In this document: positions 4,649 to 5,382 of the stretch, piece by piece
Layout of the letters: the number at the start of each line of letters is the position of its first letter
Numbering within the stretch: the stretch's first letter is position 1
Origin: Eubacteriales bacterium
GTDB lineage: Bacteria > Bacillota > Clostridia > Christensenellales > UMGS416
Direction: 5' to 3'
DNA length: 5,382 bases
Assembly (NCBI GenBank): GCA_028709505.1
Contig: JAQVWW010000115.1
Coordinates: 1 to 5,382 of the forward strand
Position numbers and translations under genes: made by a program
The notes under the pieces: model-generated
The model's input: the letters and a program-made list of their open reading frames with translations, nothing else
Databases searched by the model: none
What the model was told of the DNA's origin: nothing

Positions 4649-5382
4649 TCATTGGGTGCGGTAGCGCACCTTATGCTGGCCCAGCATGGGCAGCGGGTAC
4701 TCTTCGTGGGCCTGGTAGGGCGCTTTTTCGGCCAGCAAACGCACCGCCACTTCTTTATATATTTTCTCCATGTGTCCGGCATGGGCCAGGCTAAAGAAGC
4801 GATCGTCGCAGACGATAAGATGATCGGCCACGTCTACGTCGATAGGAGCCAGCGCCAGCGCCACGCGGCGGGTAAAGAGCAAGTCGGCGTTGGAGGGTTT
4901 CAGCGAGCCACCCGGGTGGTTGTGGGCCAGCAGAACCTGCGACGCGTTGTCGCGCAGTACCGTCTCCACGATAAGCCGCGGATGCACCGTCACTTCGTTT
5001 ACGGTGCCTTCGTGCAGCATATGGTCGCGCAGCAACCGGCAGCTGGCGTCCAGTGTCAGCAGCGCCAGTCCCTCGCGCGCCCGGCCGATGAACAGATCCA
5101 CCGCATATTCGCCGGCGCGCTGGTAGGTGTCCAGCGCCGATGCGGTGCGCGAGGAATCCTGCCGATACAGCCGCCATACCTTAGGCAGCATGCTTAAAAA
5201 CACCGCCGCATTCTGGCCGATTCCCGGCACGGCCATCAAATCCTCCATCGGCGCGTTAAAGATGCGTGACAGTGAACCAAAGTACGCCATCAACGCGTGG
5301 GCCAATTCATTGGTATTTCGGCGGGGAATGGCATAAAACAGCAGCAGCTCCACCACTTCGTGGGGCTGAAAACTATCCAGGC
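4649..5382 (-). CDS. radC: RadC family protein (JAB/MPN domain), partial (5' end outside window)
   Basis: The frame is open to the right edge and continues upstream of the GTG at 5356: the residues before it (LDSFQPHE) match the usual RadC lead-in, so the true start is outside the window. Order of elements: an N-terminal helical part (EVVELLLFYAIPRRNTNELA), a helix-hairpin-helix (MAVPGIGQNAA) and the C-terminal JAB/MPN domain. The JAMM metal-site motif is intact: a Glu within EGTVNEV, HNHPGG at 4907-4924, and the Asp of SLKPSNAD. RadC was once linked to DNA repair, but that assignment was later questioned. A role in processing DNA intermediates or peptides is unproven, so the biochemical activity should be treated as unknown. 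It converges on bofA across the DnaA-box region and has its own terminator. No truncation or frameshift is visible in the part seen. Confidence 0.93.
   Translation of the reverse strand, partial: LDSFQPHEVVELLLFYAIPRRNTNELAHALMAYFGSLSRIFNAPMEDLMAVPGIGQNAAVFLSMLPKVWRLYRQDSSRTASALDTYQRAGEYAVDLFIGRAREGLALLTLDASCRLLRDHMLHEGTVNEVTVHPRLIVETVLRDNASQVLLAHNHPGGSLKPSNADLLFTRRVALALAPIDVDVADHLIVCDDRFFSLAHAGHMEKIYKEVAVRLLAEKAPYQAHEEYPLPMLGQHKVRYRTQ

Overview
The window looks like chromosomal DNA of a GC-rich Bacillota from an endospore-forming lineage (Negativicutes or Clostridia are the best guesses, at the level of inference). The evidence is a yaaL-bofA pair, a MalT-like (LAL-type) LuxR regulator written in the style of these clades, strong AGGAGG-type ribosome binding sites and a RadC protein. 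No mobile element, tRNA, rRNA or CRISPR was seen.

Layout, left to right. Positions 1-693 (minus) hold the 5' part of an exported protein of unknown function with an FG-GAP/VCBS-like segment; its 3' end lies outside the window. Positions 767-3226 (minus) encode an 819-residue MalT/LAL-type LuxR regulator. Its own promoter (TTGTAA, 17 bp, TATAAT) lies at 3324-3352. The exported-protein gene follows it after 73 bp with no obvious terminator, so the two may be co-transcribed. Diverging from the regulator, yaaL (3442-3717) and bofA (3771-4031) form a short plus-strand operon. It is preceded by a sequence resembling a mother-cell sigma-E promoter. BofA is the membrane inhibitor of the SpoIVFB protease that activates sigma-K in sporulating bacilli. 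Positions 4649-5382 (minus) encode most of a RadC/JAB-domain protein whose start lies beyond the right edge.

The most notable region is the 617-bp gene-free stretch 4032-4648 between the converging bofA and radC genes. It carries four perfect DnaA boxes (TTATNCACA) and about six one-mismatch boxes. It also has an AT-rich block (25 G/C in 82 bp, counted by hand, at 4079-4160). Five in-frame TAG trinucleotides (4156-4170) run up to an inverted near-consensus box, TGTGTATAG, at 4175-4183. In order, orientation and spacing this matches the DnaA-box plus DnaA-trio basal unwinding system of Bacillota origins. I therefore read the region as a probable replication origin (oriC), or one half of a bipartite one. 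Its setting is unusual: the neighbours are bofA and radC, and no dnaA or dnaN is visible. A hairpin made of two DnaA boxes followed by T7 borders it on the bofA side, and a GC-rich hairpin with a T-run borders it on the radC side, so transcription from both flanks may stop at its edges.

No functional link among all these genes is proven by the sequence. The best supported links are the yaaL-bofA operon, the regulator with the exported protein downstream of it, and the DnaA-binding region insulated between convergent genes.
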